DNA of 8,699 nucleotides from Bacteroidales bacterium (GTDB lineage: Bacteria > Bacteroidota > Bacteroidia > Bacteroidales > UBA932). Location of the stretch: contig JAFUWW010000001.1 in NCBI GenBank assembly GCA_017471085.1, positions 1 to 8,699 of the forward strand, written 5' to 3'. Made by a program: the position numbers and the translations under genes. The notes beneath the pieces were generated by a model, which did not search any database, had not been told where the DNA came from, and saw only the letters and a list, made by a program, of their open reading frames with translations. Every line of letters starts with the position of its first letter. Position 1 is the stretch's first letter. Below, one piece after another: positions 1-8,336 of this stretch.

Positions 1-103
1 ATATAAACTACTTCCTCTTCAGGCTACAAAACATATACGCCTAAACACCTACTTTTCCCCATGATCCCTGATTGGCGCCTCTGTATCATAAACCTGACAG
101 ATG

Positions 104-135
104 AAAAAAAGCCACCGATATGTGTCGGTGGCTTT
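104..135 (-). terminator. Rho-independent terminator after tRNA-Arg
   Basis: Bases 108-118 pair perfectly with 125-135 (11 bp, GC-rich core GCCACCGA/TCGGTGGC) around a 6-nt loop at 119-124. Read on the minus strand, the hairpin runs directly into a run of seven T residues (110-104, partly inside the stem base). It begins 2 nt after the tRNA-Arg 3' end. It is the first clear terminator downstream of rplS on this strand, so it probably ends a shared rplS-tRNA transcript. Confidence 0.9.
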
Positions 136-136
136 G

Positions 137-210
137 TGACTCCAACAGGACTCAAACCTGTAACCTTTTGATCCGTAGTCAAATGCTCTATTCAATTGAG
201 CTATGGAGCC
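137..210 (-). tRNA. tRNA-Arg (anticodon ACG)
   Basis: A complete 74-nt cloverleaf reads on the minus strand. The acceptor stem is GGCTCCA/TGGAGTC (7 pairs, one G-T), the D stem GCTC/GAGC, the anticodon stem TTTGA/TCAAA, the variable loop AGGTT and the T stem ACAGG/CCTGT. The anticodon loop CTACGGA gives ACG, so this is the arginine tRNA whose A34 is normally edited to inosine by TadA to read CGU, CGC and CGA. The 3' CCA is not encoded (discriminator A is followed by CAA), so a CCA-adding enzyme is needed. Oddity: the D loop reads AATTGAATA, with A where G19 is expected, and the T loop reads TTTGAGT, with T at position 56 where C is expected. Together these replace the G19-C56 tertiary pair with A19-U56. 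The gene lies 27 nt after rplS and 2 nt before a terminator, so it is probably co-transcribed with rplS. Confidence 0.95.
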
Positions 211-237
211 AGTTCGAAGGGCAACTAGGGCGCTTCT

Positions 238-606
238 TTATTTTTCTGCAACGTAGACCTTCTCCTTGATACGGGCTTTCTTACCGGTGAGGTCACGGAG
301 GTAGAAGATACGGGCGCGACGGACCTTGCCGTACTTGTTCACCTCGATGCTGTCGATGAAAGGTGACTGGAAGGGGAAGATTCTCTCAACACCGATACCA
401 CCGGAAACCTTGCGGACCGTGAAGGTCTTGGTGAAAGGATCCATGCCTTTCATTTGGATCACTACTCCACGGAACTTCTGGAGTCTTTCCTTATCACCTT
501 CCTTGATTCTGTAGGTAACGGTGATGGTATCACCGGCCTTGAACTCAGGGTAGGAAGCTACTTTCTCATTCTGGAAAGCCTGCTCTGCAACTTTAATCAA
601 ATCCAT
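238..606 (-). CDS. rplS: 50S ribosomal protein bL19
   Basis: This encodes bL19, a large-subunit protein at the interface with the 30S subunit. The 122-residue protein has the usual family length and is recognisable throughout. Seen directly: the N-terminal SH3-like barrel segment with [13 protein letters not shown] (residues 22-34), [10 protein letters not shown] (45-54), [19 protein letters not shown] (64-82), and the family signature around [20 protein letters not shown] (91-110). The ATG at 606-604 is the start because the protein begins directly with the conserved MDLIKVAEQ helix. There is no strong Shine-Dalgarno; only GAGAAAATT precedes the ATG. A consensus promoter about 70 nt upstream and a structured leader belong to this gene. 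Unlike many bacteria, it is not next to rpsP, rimM or trmD here; its upstream neighbour is dnaJ and its downstream neighbour is tRNA-Arg. Confidence 0.97.
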   Translation of the reverse strand: MDLIKVAEQAFQNEKVASYPEFKAGDTITVTYRIKEGDKERLQKFRGVVIQMKGMDPFTKTFTVRKVSGGIGVERIFPFQSPFIDSIEVNKYGKVRRARIFYLRDLTGKKARIKEKVYVAEK

Positions 607-626
607 AATTTTCTCTAATCTCTAAA

Positions 627-660
627 GCAACTTTGCGGTTTGGCTCCTGCAAGAGGTTGC
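627..660 (-). promoter_or_regulatory. possible structured 5' leader of rplS
   Basis: The predicted rplS transcript starts near 671-673 and so has a leader of roughly 65 nt. Within it, GCAAC (660-656 on the minus strand) pairs with GTTGC (631-627). This 5-bp stem encloses a small hairpin CTC/GAG (655-653 with 646-644) and a 12-nt single-stranded stretch. bL19 leader RNAs that bind the protein and autoregulate it are known or predicted in other bacteria, so a similar role is possible here. The helices are short and could be chance; no covariation can be judged from one sequence. Confidence 0.3.
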
Positions 661-677
661 GCTTGTTTTTGGGACTG

Positions 678-708
678 CAAAGATACAAACTATTTGCAAA
701 ATCACAAA
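678..708 (-). promoter_or_regulatory. Bacteroidota housekeeping promoter for rplS
   Basis: On the minus strand, TTTG (708-705) is followed after exactly 19 nt by TATCTTTG (685-678). This matches in full the -33 TTTG / -7 TAnnTTTG consensus of the Bacteroidota primary sigma factor. The expected start of transcription is around 671-673, giving a 5' leader of about 65 nt to the rplS ATG at 606. The site lies in the 117-bp gap between dnaJ and rplS. No GC-rich terminator hairpin was seen after the dnaJ stop, so some read-through from dnaJ is possible. Confidence 0.85.
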
Positions 709-723
709 ACTTTTTGGGATTTT

Positions 724-1908
724 TTAGAAAATATTTTTCACTTTGTCAAAGGTAGCCTTGTCTTCCCTGGTAAGATCCGGCGTGAAACTGGAACTGCCCT
801 TCATCTGTTCCAAAGCCTCCTTCTCCTGACGGGACAGTTTATGAGGCACCCAGACCTGGAATTTCACGTACAGGTCGCCAGTACCGCGGCCGTATCCCTG
901 CACACTGGGAAGCCCCTTCCCACGCAGTTTCACCACCGTCCCCGACTGGGTACCCGGTTCTACCTTCACCTTATAGCTGCCATCCAGGCAAGGGATGGAA
1001 ACTTCGCAGCCAAGCATAGCGTCCAGCACAGAAATCACCCGGGTATAGAACAGGTTGTTTCCGTCCCGCTGCAACTGCGGATGGGCCACCTCGTTGATAA
1101 CGACCAGCAGGTCTCCGTTGGTACCGCCGTGCGGGGCGGCATGACCTTCTCCGCGGACCGTGATCTGCATACCGTCTTCTACTCCTGCCGGAATCCGGAC
1201 CCGCACCGTTTCCCTGCGGCGCTCCAGACCGGTTCCGCCGCAACGGCGGCAGGGATTGGTGACAACCTTTCCTTCTCCCTGGCACTGAGGGCAGGTGCCG
1301 ATGGTATAGCCCACGCCGAACAGGCTCCTGGTCTGCTGACGGACACGTCCCTGACCGCCGCAAGTGGGGCAGGTCTTGATGTCGGAGGCATTCTTGGCTC
1401 CCTTTCCGTTGCAGTCCGGGCAAGGGCGGTTACGCTCGATGGACACTTCCTTTTCACAACCGTTGGCAATCTCTTCCAGCGTAAGCTTGACACTGGTGCG
1501 GATATCCCGCCCGCGAAGCACGCGCTGCTGCTGGGTATCCGAACCTCCGCCAAAGCCGCCGAAGCCACCGAAATCGAAGCCGAAGCCGCCGCCGAAGATA
1601 TTCCGGAGGAAATCGTTGATGTCCATGCCGCCGAAATCGAAGCCTCCGGCACCGGCGCCGCCCATCTGCTCGGCCGCGAAGCCGAACTGGTCGTACTTGG
1701 CCCGTTTGTCGGGGTCACTGAGGATGGAATAGGCCTCAGCTGCCTCCTTGAAGTTTTCCTCGGCGGTTTTCTTCTCTGCATCCGTTCCGTTTACCCAGCG
1801 GTCCGGGTGCCATTTGAGCGCAAGTTTCCTGTAGGCCGATTTGATTTCATCGGCCGAGGCTTTCTTGTCAACGCCCAGAACCTCGTAGTAATCTCTTTTG
1901 TTTGCCAT
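724..1908 (-). CDS. dnaJ: chaperone protein DnaJ (Hsp40)
   Basis: This is the co-chaperone that delivers unfolded substrates to DnaK and stimulates its ATPase in the cytoplasm. All domains of a type I (class A) DnaJ are visible in 394 residues: a J domain (about 4-75) with the catalytic HPD at 34-36; a Gly/Phe-rich linker (83-122); a zinc-binding region with four CxxCxGxG repeats (Cys163/166, 180/183, 206/209, 220/223); then the two substrate-binding beta domains and C-terminal region. The stretch between HPD and the next helix ([19 protein letters not shown]) is about five residues longer than in E. coli DnaJ as I recall it. The ATG at 1908 follows the grpE stop by 5 nt, and an AAGGAA Shine-Dalgarno overlaps that stop, so translation of the pair is probably coupled. 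Downstream is the separate rplS promoter. Confidence 0.97.
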   Translation of the reverse strand: MANKRDYYEVLGVDKKASADEIKSAYRKLALKWHPDRWVNGTDAEKKTAEENFKEAAEAYSILSDPDKRAKYDQFGFAAEQMGGAGAGGFDFGGMDINDFLRNIFGGGFGFDFGGFGGFGGGSDTQQQRVLRGRDIRTSVKLTLEEIANGCEKEVSIERNRPCPDCNGKGAKNASDIKTCPTCGGQGRVRQQTRSLFGVGYTIGTCPQCQGEGKVVTNPCRRCGGTGLERRRETVRVRIPAGVEDGMQITVRGEGHAAPHGGTNGDLLVVINEVAHPQLQRDGNNLFYTRVISVLDAMLGCEVSIPCLDGSYKVKVEPGTQSGTVVKLRGKGLPSVQGYGRGTGDLYVKFQVWVPHKLSRQEKEALEQMKGSSSFTPDLTREDKATFDKVKNIF

Positions 1909-1913
1909 ATTCC

Positions 1914-2492
1914 TTATGCCCCTACAACAACTTTAGCATAGCGGAGCACCTTTCCGCCCAGGGTGTAGCCGGTCTGGACCACGTCAATCACCTTCCCCTT
2001 CTGCTCCGGCGTGGGAGCGGGGAATGTAGTCACCGCTTCGTGCAGTTCCGTGTCGAAATCAGCCCCCTTGGCCTCTATGCGTTCCAGCCCCTTCCCTTTT
2101 AAAAAAGAGGTCAGTTTTCCAAAAATCATCTCCGTACCGGCTTTGGCCGATTCGCTGTCGGTGCTTTTTTCCAAGGCTGCCAGGGCGATTTCACAATCGT
2201 CCAAAATGGGAAGCAGACCCTTGATGGTGTCGGCCGACGCCGAACTCACCAAGGCCAGCTTCTCTTCTGCCGTACGGCGGCGGAAGGTATCGAACTCTGC
2301 CATGAGGCGTACGTAGTCGGCCTTTGCATCGGTCGATTTCTTTTCCGCTTCCTCCACTTTGGCGGCCGCTTCCTTCACTTTGCCTTCGGCTTCCTCCAAC
2401 TGTTCATTCAGTCCCTCGATGCGGGCTTCCAGCGCCGCCATCTTCTTTCCTTCGGGAATCCCTTCTTTATTGTTTTTTTTCTTATCTGCCAT
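1914..2492 (-). CDS. grpE: nucleotide exchange factor GrpE
   Basis: GrpE dimers release ADP from DnaK and so complete the DnaK-DnaJ cycle. The 192-residue protein has the standard layout. A charged N terminus leads into a long coiled coil rich in Glu, Lys and Ala (about 18-60). Then come [19 protein letters not shown] (60-78), the four-helix segment with [15 protein letters not shown] (92-106), and the C-terminal beta head with the family signature [12 protein letters not shown] (143-154, His151) and [11 protein letters not shown] at the end. The ATG at 2492 starts the usual MADKKK-type N terminus; GGAAAG lies about 10 nt upstream and may be a weak ribosome binding site. It lies between the HNH gene (68-nt gap, no promoter recognised) and dnaJ (5-nt gap), indicating one transcript. 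dnaK is not in the window. Confidence 0.97.
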   Translation of the reverse strand: MADKKKNNKEGIPEGKKMAALEARIEGLNEQLEEAEGKVKEAAAKVEEAEKKSTDAKADYVRLMAEFDTFRRRTAEEKLALVSSASADTIKGLLPILDDCEIALAALEKSTDSESAKAGTEMIFGKLTSFLKGKGLERIEAKGADFDTELHEAVTTFPAPTPEQKGKVIDVVQTGYTLGGKVLRYAKVVVGA

Positions 2493-2560
2493 GATTCATT
2501 TGACTTTCCGGCAGATTTTCCTTCAAAATGCCTGCCAAGCGCCTTGCGCCTGCCATTCTG

Positions 2561-2938
2561 TCAGTCCCGGAACAGGCCAAGCAGCACCACCCGGCAAATC
2601 CGCGACGGGGCTGCCGCCCGCCGGTCTTCCAGCAAATCCCGCTTTTCCTGTGAAAGGCGCCCCTGCTCCAGCAGGGAGTCCAGTCTGTTGGCATAGCGCC
2701 TTCTCTTCCTCCCGGAAAAGCCGGCGAGGAAACCGCGGATGTCCAGATCGGCCTTTCTTGCATTGCACGCCCCGCAGGCGCAGACCTTGTTGCCGTACTC
2801 GTTGGATCCCCCTTTGGACAGCGGGACGATATGGTCTGTCTCCATGGTTTCCAGCGTCAGGGGATGACCGCAATAGATGCAGGCGCCGCCGGATTCTTCC
2901 AGAAGCCGCTCGCGTTGATTCTTTTCTCTTTTTTCCAT
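2561..2938 (-). CDS. small HNH endonuclease-family protein
   Basis: This is a 125-residue protein with a complete HNH/McrA-like beta-beta-alpha metal motif. Residues seen are the zinc-ribbon pair Cys20-x2-Cys23, Asp35-His36 (DHIVPLSKGG), Asn50, and Cys55-x2-Cys58-Asn59 with Lys62 (CGACNARK). Such domains cut or nick DNA; the target here cannot be told from sequence. The C-terminal part (66-125) is basic and charged, consistent with DNA binding, and no other domain is recognised. The ATG at 2938 is the first start before the motif. The gene is first in a probable HNH-grpE-dnaJ unit, with a candidate promoter just upstream. An open frame overlapping its end (2763-2482) runs without a stop into the grpE start, so a slightly longer, frameshifted form cannot be fully excluded. 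It could be a solitary restriction-like nuclease, a homing remnant or a repair enzyme. Confidence 0.8.
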   Translation of the reverse strand: MEKREKNQRERLLEESGGACIYCGHPLTLETMETDHIVPLSKGGSNEYGNKVCACGACNARKADLDIRGFLAGFSGRKRRRYANRLDSLLEQGRLSQEKRDLLEDRRAAAPSRICRVVLLGLFRD

Positions 2939-2954
2939 AACCGTTCTTTTTTTC

Positions 2955-2987
2955 GCAAGTTAGCACCGTTCCGGGAGGACACCCAAT
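2955..2987 (-). promoter_or_regulatory. candidate promoter for the HNH-grpE-dnaJ unit
   Basis: On the minus strand, TAACTTGC (2962-2955) resembles the Bacteroidota -7 element TAnnTTTG, matching TA and TT but not the last bases. It is preceded about 20 nt upstream by TTGG (2986-2983), a partial -33 element. Transcription would start about 10 nt before the HNH ATG at 2938. The fit is imperfect; it is listed because the unit needs a promoter and nothing better was found in the 155-bp gap. Confidence 0.35.
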
Positions 2988-2988
2988 C

Positions 2989-3011
2989 TTGGCAAATTTG
3001 CCAAAATTTGG
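2989..3011. promoter_or_regulatory. overlapping palindromes, candidate operator between divergent units
   Basis: TTGGCAAATTTGCCAA at 2989-3004 is a perfect 16-bp palindrome. Its last four bases begin a second inverted repeat, CCAAAATTTGG (3001-3011, five pairs around one base). Three TTGG-type half-sites therefore lie side by side, upstream of both divergent transcription units. This is the usual shape of a dimeric repressor or activator site. The regulator is unknown and no regulator gene is in the window. Confidence 0.4.
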
Positions 3012-3040
3012 AAATATGAACAGAATCCGGAAATAATTAG

Positions 3041-3048
3041 TAACTTTA
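3041..3048 (+). promoter_or_regulatory. weak candidate -7 element for the hut unit
   Basis: TAACTTTA fits TAnnTTTG except for the last base and lies 46 nt before the ftcD ATG at 3094. The nearest TTTG upstream (3007-3010) is 30 nt away, too far for the usual 19-21 nt spacing, and no other -33 match is seen. If this is the promoter, it may be weak and need an activator. Confidence 0.25.
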
Positions 3049-3093
3049 TCGGCCAAATAGGTAACAACTGATAACCAAAACACGCTTTTCAGC

Positions 3094-4785
3094 ATGAAAA
3101 AAATAATCGAATGCGTACCCAACTACAGTGAAGGACGCAACAAGGCCGTCATCGACGCCATCGTAGCTGCCATCTCCTCCGTGGAAGGAGTAAAAGTGCT
3201 GGACGTAGATCCCGGCGAGGCCACCAACCGCACGGTAGTCACTTTCGTAGGCGAACCCGGCCCGGTGTGCGAGGCCGCTTTCCAGGGAGCCCGCAAGGCC
3301 CAGGAACTGATTGACATGCGCCAGCATCACGGCGCCCACCCTAGAAGCGGAGCCACCGACGTGCTCCCGCTCATTCCCGTCAGCGGCATCACCCTGGAAG
3401 AATGCGCCGTCCTGGCCCGTTCGCTGGCCAAAAGGATGTACGAAGAACTGGGGATCCCTTGCTACTGCTACGAAGCCGCCGCTTTCAAACCCGAGCGCAA
3501 GAACCTGGCTGTCTGCCGCGCCGGCGAATATGAAGCCCTGCCCGAGAAAATGGCCGATCCTGCCCGAAAACCGGATTTCGGCGGAGCCTGGGACGATGTG
3601 GTCGCGAAAGCCGGCGCCAGCAACGTAGGCGCCCGCAACTTCTTGATTGCCGTGAATTTCAACCTCAACACGACATCGACCCGAAGGGCGATGGCCGTGG
3701 CCTTCGACGTGCGCGAAAAAGGCCGGAAGGCCCGGGAAGGCGGCTCTCTTACAGGAAAGCTGCTGAAAGACGAGAACGGTGAGCAGATCTGGATTCCCGG
3801 CACCCTCAAGGGATGCAAGGCAATCGGCTGGTACATAGACGAATACGGCATTGCGCAGGTATCCATGAACATCACCGACATCCATGCGGTCCCCCTGCAT
3901 GTCGCCTTCGAGGAAGTGTCCCGCGCGGCAGCAGCCCGCGGCCTCCGCGTCACCGGCACCGAAATCGTGGGCCTGGTGCCCAAATCCGTGCTGCTCGACG
4001 CCGGCCGTTTCTACCTGGAGAAACAGCAGCGCTCCCTGGGCATCAGCGAAGAAGAGATTGTGAAAATCGCCGTCAGGTCGATGTCGCTGGACGACCTGAA
4101 ACCCTTCAACGCCCGGGAGAAAGTGATTGAATATCTGATGGAAGACCGCAAGGAAGGCCTGGCCCAGATGACGGTAGACGCATTCACCCGCGAAACCGCT
4201 TCCGAGTCGGCCGCGCCGGGCGGCGGATCCATCAGTGCCTGCATGGGTGCCTTCGGAGCCGCCCTCGCCACCATGGTCGCCAACCTGTCGGCCCACAAAA
4301 GGGGCTGGGACGACCGCTGGAAAGATTTCTCCGACGTGGCAGAAGAAGGACAGGCCCTGCTGAATGAGCTGCTGCTTCTGATTGATGAAGACACCGCCGC
4401 CTTCAACCGCATCATGGATGTCTTCTCCATGCCCAAGGGGACGCCCGAAGAGAAGGCCGCCCGCGACCAGGCCCTGGAAGAGGCCACCCTCAACGCGGCC
4501 GCTGTACCCCTGCGGACGATGGAAGCCTCCCTCAAGGCCCTCCCCCTCGCCCTTCGCATGGCCAAAGAAGGCAATCCCGCATCGGCCTCCGATGCAGGTG
4601 TAGCGGCTCTCGCGGCCCTTGCCGGCATCCGCGGCGCCCGCCTGAACGTCCGCATCAACGCCGCCTCCCTCAAGGACAAGACCCCCGCCCTGCCGCTGTT
4701 GGAAAGGGCCGATGCCATCGAAGCCGAAGCTGCAGCCCTGGAAGCCCGGGTGCTGGAGGCGGTCAACGCACACATCGACCTGTAA
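3094..4785 (+). CDS. ftcD: bifunctional glutamate formimidoyltransferase / formimidoyl-THF cyclodeaminase
   Basis: This performs the last two steps of the folate-linked histidine pathway: transfer of the formimino group from N-formimino-L-glutamate to tetrahydrofolate, releasing glutamate, then cyclisation to 5,10-methenyl-THF with loss of ammonia. The 563-residue protein matches mammalian FTCD (541 residues) end to end. Seen directly: ECVPNYSEGR near the N terminus; QHHGAHPRSG with His82, the same number as the human transferase catalytic histidine; NVGARNFLIAVNFNLN in the folate-binding region; a junction around MSLDDLKPFNAREKVIEYL (about 330-348); then the cyclodeaminase domain with APGGGS (374-379) and Asp433, aligned with human Asp412 in LIDEDTAAF. 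The ATG at 3094 gives the conserved MKKIIECVPNYSEG start; no Shine-Dalgarno is evident. It is first in the ftcD-hutU-hutH unit. Many Bacteroides, as I recall, keep these two activities as separate genes. Confidence 0.96.
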   Translation: MKKIIECVPNYSEGRNKAVIDAIVAAISSVEGVKVLDVDPGEATNRTVVTFVGEPGPVCEAAFQGARKAQELIDMRQHHGAHPRSGATDVLPLIPVSGITLEECAVLARSLAKRMYEELGIPCYCYEAAAFKPERKNLAVCRAGEYEALPEKMADPARKPDFGGAWDDVVAKAGASNVGARNFLIAVNFNLNTTSTRRAMAVAFDVREKGRKAREGGSLTGKLLKDENGEQIWIPGTLKGCKAIGWYIDEYGIAQVSMNITDIHAVPLHVAFEEVSRAAAARGLRVTGTEIVGLVPKSVLLDAGRFYLEKQQRSLGISEEEIVKIAVRSMSLDDLKPFNAREKVIEYLMEDRKEGLAQMTVDAFTRETASESAAPGGGSISACMGAFGAALATMVANLSAHKRGWDDRWKDFSDVAEEGQALLNELLLLIDEDTAAFNRIMDVFSMPKGTPEEKAARDQALEEATLNAAAVPLRTMEASLKALPLALRMAKEGNPASASDAGVAALAALAGIRGARLNVRINAASLKDKTPALPLLERADAIEAEAAALEARVLEAVNAHIDL

Positions 4786-4791
4786 CAGATG

Positions 4792-4806
4792 CCCGGCCAA
4801 GCCGGG
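4792..4806. repeat. short palindromic hairpin between ftcD and hutU
   Basis: CCCGGC and GCCGGG pair perfectly around a CAA loop (6 bp) in the 48-bp gap between the ftcD stop and the likely hutU start. The sequence, with its trailing AATGACGG, resembles the REP-like intergenic palindromes dispersed in many bacterial genomes. It has no T-run, so it is more likely a messenger stability or attenuating element than a terminator. Whether it is dispersed in this genome cannot be seen here. Confidence 0.5.
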
Positions 4807-4833
4807 AATGACGGAAGAATAATACTGAACGAT

Positions 4834-6840
<2,007 letters not shown>

Positions 6841-6841
6841 C

Positions 6842-8326
6842 ATGCATCCTATATCCCACGCCCATCTCTCCCTGGAGAGACTGAAAAAGATTATCGACAA
6901 TCACGAGAAAATCATGCTGTCGCAGGAAGCGACGGCCGCCATCGTCAAGTGCCGCGAATACCTGGACCGCAAAATGGAAGACCTGGACCGTCCCATCTAC
7001 GGCGTCACCACCGGATTCGGGTCCCTTTACAATGTCTCCATTCCCAAGGAAGACCTCTCCCAGCTGCAGCACAACCTGGTGATGTCGCACGCCTGCGGAG
7101 CCGGGGAAAAAGTCCGTCCGGAGATTGTGAAACTGATGCTGCTCCTGAAGGTGCAGAACTTCTCCTACGGCCATTCCGGCGCCCAGCTGAAAACGGTCCA
7201 GCGCCTGATCGACATGTTCAATGAGGATATCCTGCCGGTGGTTTACCAGCAGGGTTCCCTGGGCGCATCGGGCGACCTGGCACCGCTGGCCCACCTGAGC
7301 CTGCCGCTCATCGGCATGGGTGAAGTCCTTTACAAAGGGAAAATCCGTCCTTCCGCCGAGGTTTGGGCCGAAAAGGGCTGGGAGCCCATCTGCCTGCAGA
7401 GCAAGGAAGGGCTGGCCCTGCTGAACGGGACCCAGTTCATGAGCGCACACGCCATCTGGTGCCTGATCAAGAGCATGCGCCTGAGCCAGTGGGCCGACAG
7501 GATCGGTGCCATGTCCCTGGATGCCTATGACGGCCGCATCGAACCCTTCCTGCCCCTTACCCACAAACTCCGTCCGCATGTGGGACAAATCCTTACGGGC
7601 GAAGCGTTCATGAAGATCCTGGAAGGCAGCGAACTCATCAACCGGCCCAAGGAACATGTGCAGGACCCTTACAGTTTCCGCTGCATCCCGCAGGTGCACG
7701 GTGCCGTGAAAGACAACATCCTGTATGTGAAGTCCGTGATTGAGAACGAAATCAATTCCGCCACCGACAATCCAAATGTGTTTCCGGACGAGGACATGGT
7801 GATCTCGGCCGGCAACTTCCATGGCGAGCCCATCGCCATCCCCATGGACTCCCTGGCCATCGCCATGAGCGAACTGGCCAGCATTTCAGAACGCCGCACC
7901 TACCAGCTTATCCACGGACTCAGGGGCCTTCCCAAGTATCTGGTCACGGAGCCCGGCCTCAACAGCGGCTTTATGATTCCGCAGTACACGGCGGCTTCCA
8001 TCGTTTCTCAGAACAAGGGCCTGTGCTGGCCGGCGTCCTGCGACTCCATCCCCTCTTCACAGGGGCAGGAAGACCATGTGTCGATGGGGTCCAACGCAGC
8101 GACAAAACTTGTGCGCGTGGTGGACAATACGGAAACAGTGCTGGCCATCGAGCTGTTCAACGCGGCCCAGGCCCTGGAATTCCGCAGGCCGCTGAAGTCG
8201 TCCCCGGCTCTGGAGCGCATTTTTGCCGATTACCGGAAGGAAGTGCCCTTCGTTGAACGGGACATGTACATGCATCCGCTCATCGAAAAGTCGGTCCAGT
8301 TCCTCCACCGGGAAGAATACTTATAA
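6842..8326 (+). CDS. hutH: histidine ammonia-lyase (histidase)
   Basis: HutH removes ammonia from L-histidine to give trans-urocanate, the committing step of the pathway. The 494-residue protein carries the Ala142-Ser143-Gly144 triad in GSLGASGDLAPLAH, which cyclises to the electrophilic MIO cofactor. The residue numbers equal those of Pseudomonas putida histidase. Other catalytic positions also coincide: Tyr53 (YGVTTGFG), His83 (MSHACGAGE), Asn195 (LLNGTQ) and Glu410 in SSQGQEDHVSMG (Glu414 in Pseudomonas). HAL is favoured over phenylalanine or tyrosine ammonia-lyase by this match and by the neighbouring hut genes. The start follows the hutU stop by one base with no clear Shine-Dalgarno, so translation is probably coupled. 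It is the last gene of the plus-strand unit and is followed by a long inverted repeat. Confidence 0.97.
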   Translation: MHPISHAHLSLERLKKIIDNHEKIMLSQEATAAIVKCREYLDRKMEDLDRPIYGVTTGFGSLYNVSIPKEDLSQLQHNLVMSHACGAGEKVRPEIVKLMLLLKVQNFSYGHSGAQLKTVQRLIDMFNEDILPVVYQQGSLGASGDLAPLAHLSLPLIGMGEVLYKGKIRPSAEVWAEKGWEPICLQSKEGLALLNGTQFMSAHAIWCLIKSMRLSQWADRIGAMSLDAYDGRIEPFLPLTHKLRPHVGQILTGEAFMKILEGSELINRPKEHVQDPYSFRCIPQVHGAVKDNILYVKSVIENEINSATDNPNVFPDEDMVISAGNFHGEPIAIPMDSLAIAMSELASISERRTYQLIHGLRGLPKYLVTEPGLNSGFMIPQYTAASIVSQNKGLCWPASCDSIPSSQGQEDHVSMGSNAATKLVRVVDNTETVLAIELFNAAQALEFRRPLKSSPALERIFADYRKEVPFVERDMYMHPLIEKSVQFLHREEYL

Positions 8327-8336
8327 GGTCAGGACA

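Noticed and set aside
1..103. AT-rich left edge as a possible gene or RNA
   Set aside because: No open frame, tRNA fold, promoter match or repeat could be supported in this short stretch.
640..1941. 433-codon open frame on the plus strand opposite dnaJ
   Set aside because: It lies antisense to a complete, fully recognisable dnaJ. The translation is low-complexity and matches no family I know, as expected from high-GC codons read on the other strand.
2960..2986. CIRCE-like heat-shock operator (TTAGCACCG, 9 nt, GACACCCAA)
   Set aside because: The left half matches 7 of 9 positions of the HrcA site, but the right half matches only about 5 of 9 and the inverted symmetry is lost. This is too weak to claim despite its position before grpE-dnaJ.
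2523..3122. 199-codon minus-strand frame across the HNH gene and the divergent promoter region
   Set aside because: It overlaps the HNH gene in another frame, crosses the intergenic control region and shows no domain, while the 125-residue frame has a complete HNH motif.
4789..4833. Upstream ATG as the true hutU start
   Set aside because: The extra 15 residues are encoded by a palindromic intergenic element and do not resemble the urocanase N terminus, which begins properly at MTFKEEILQGIP.
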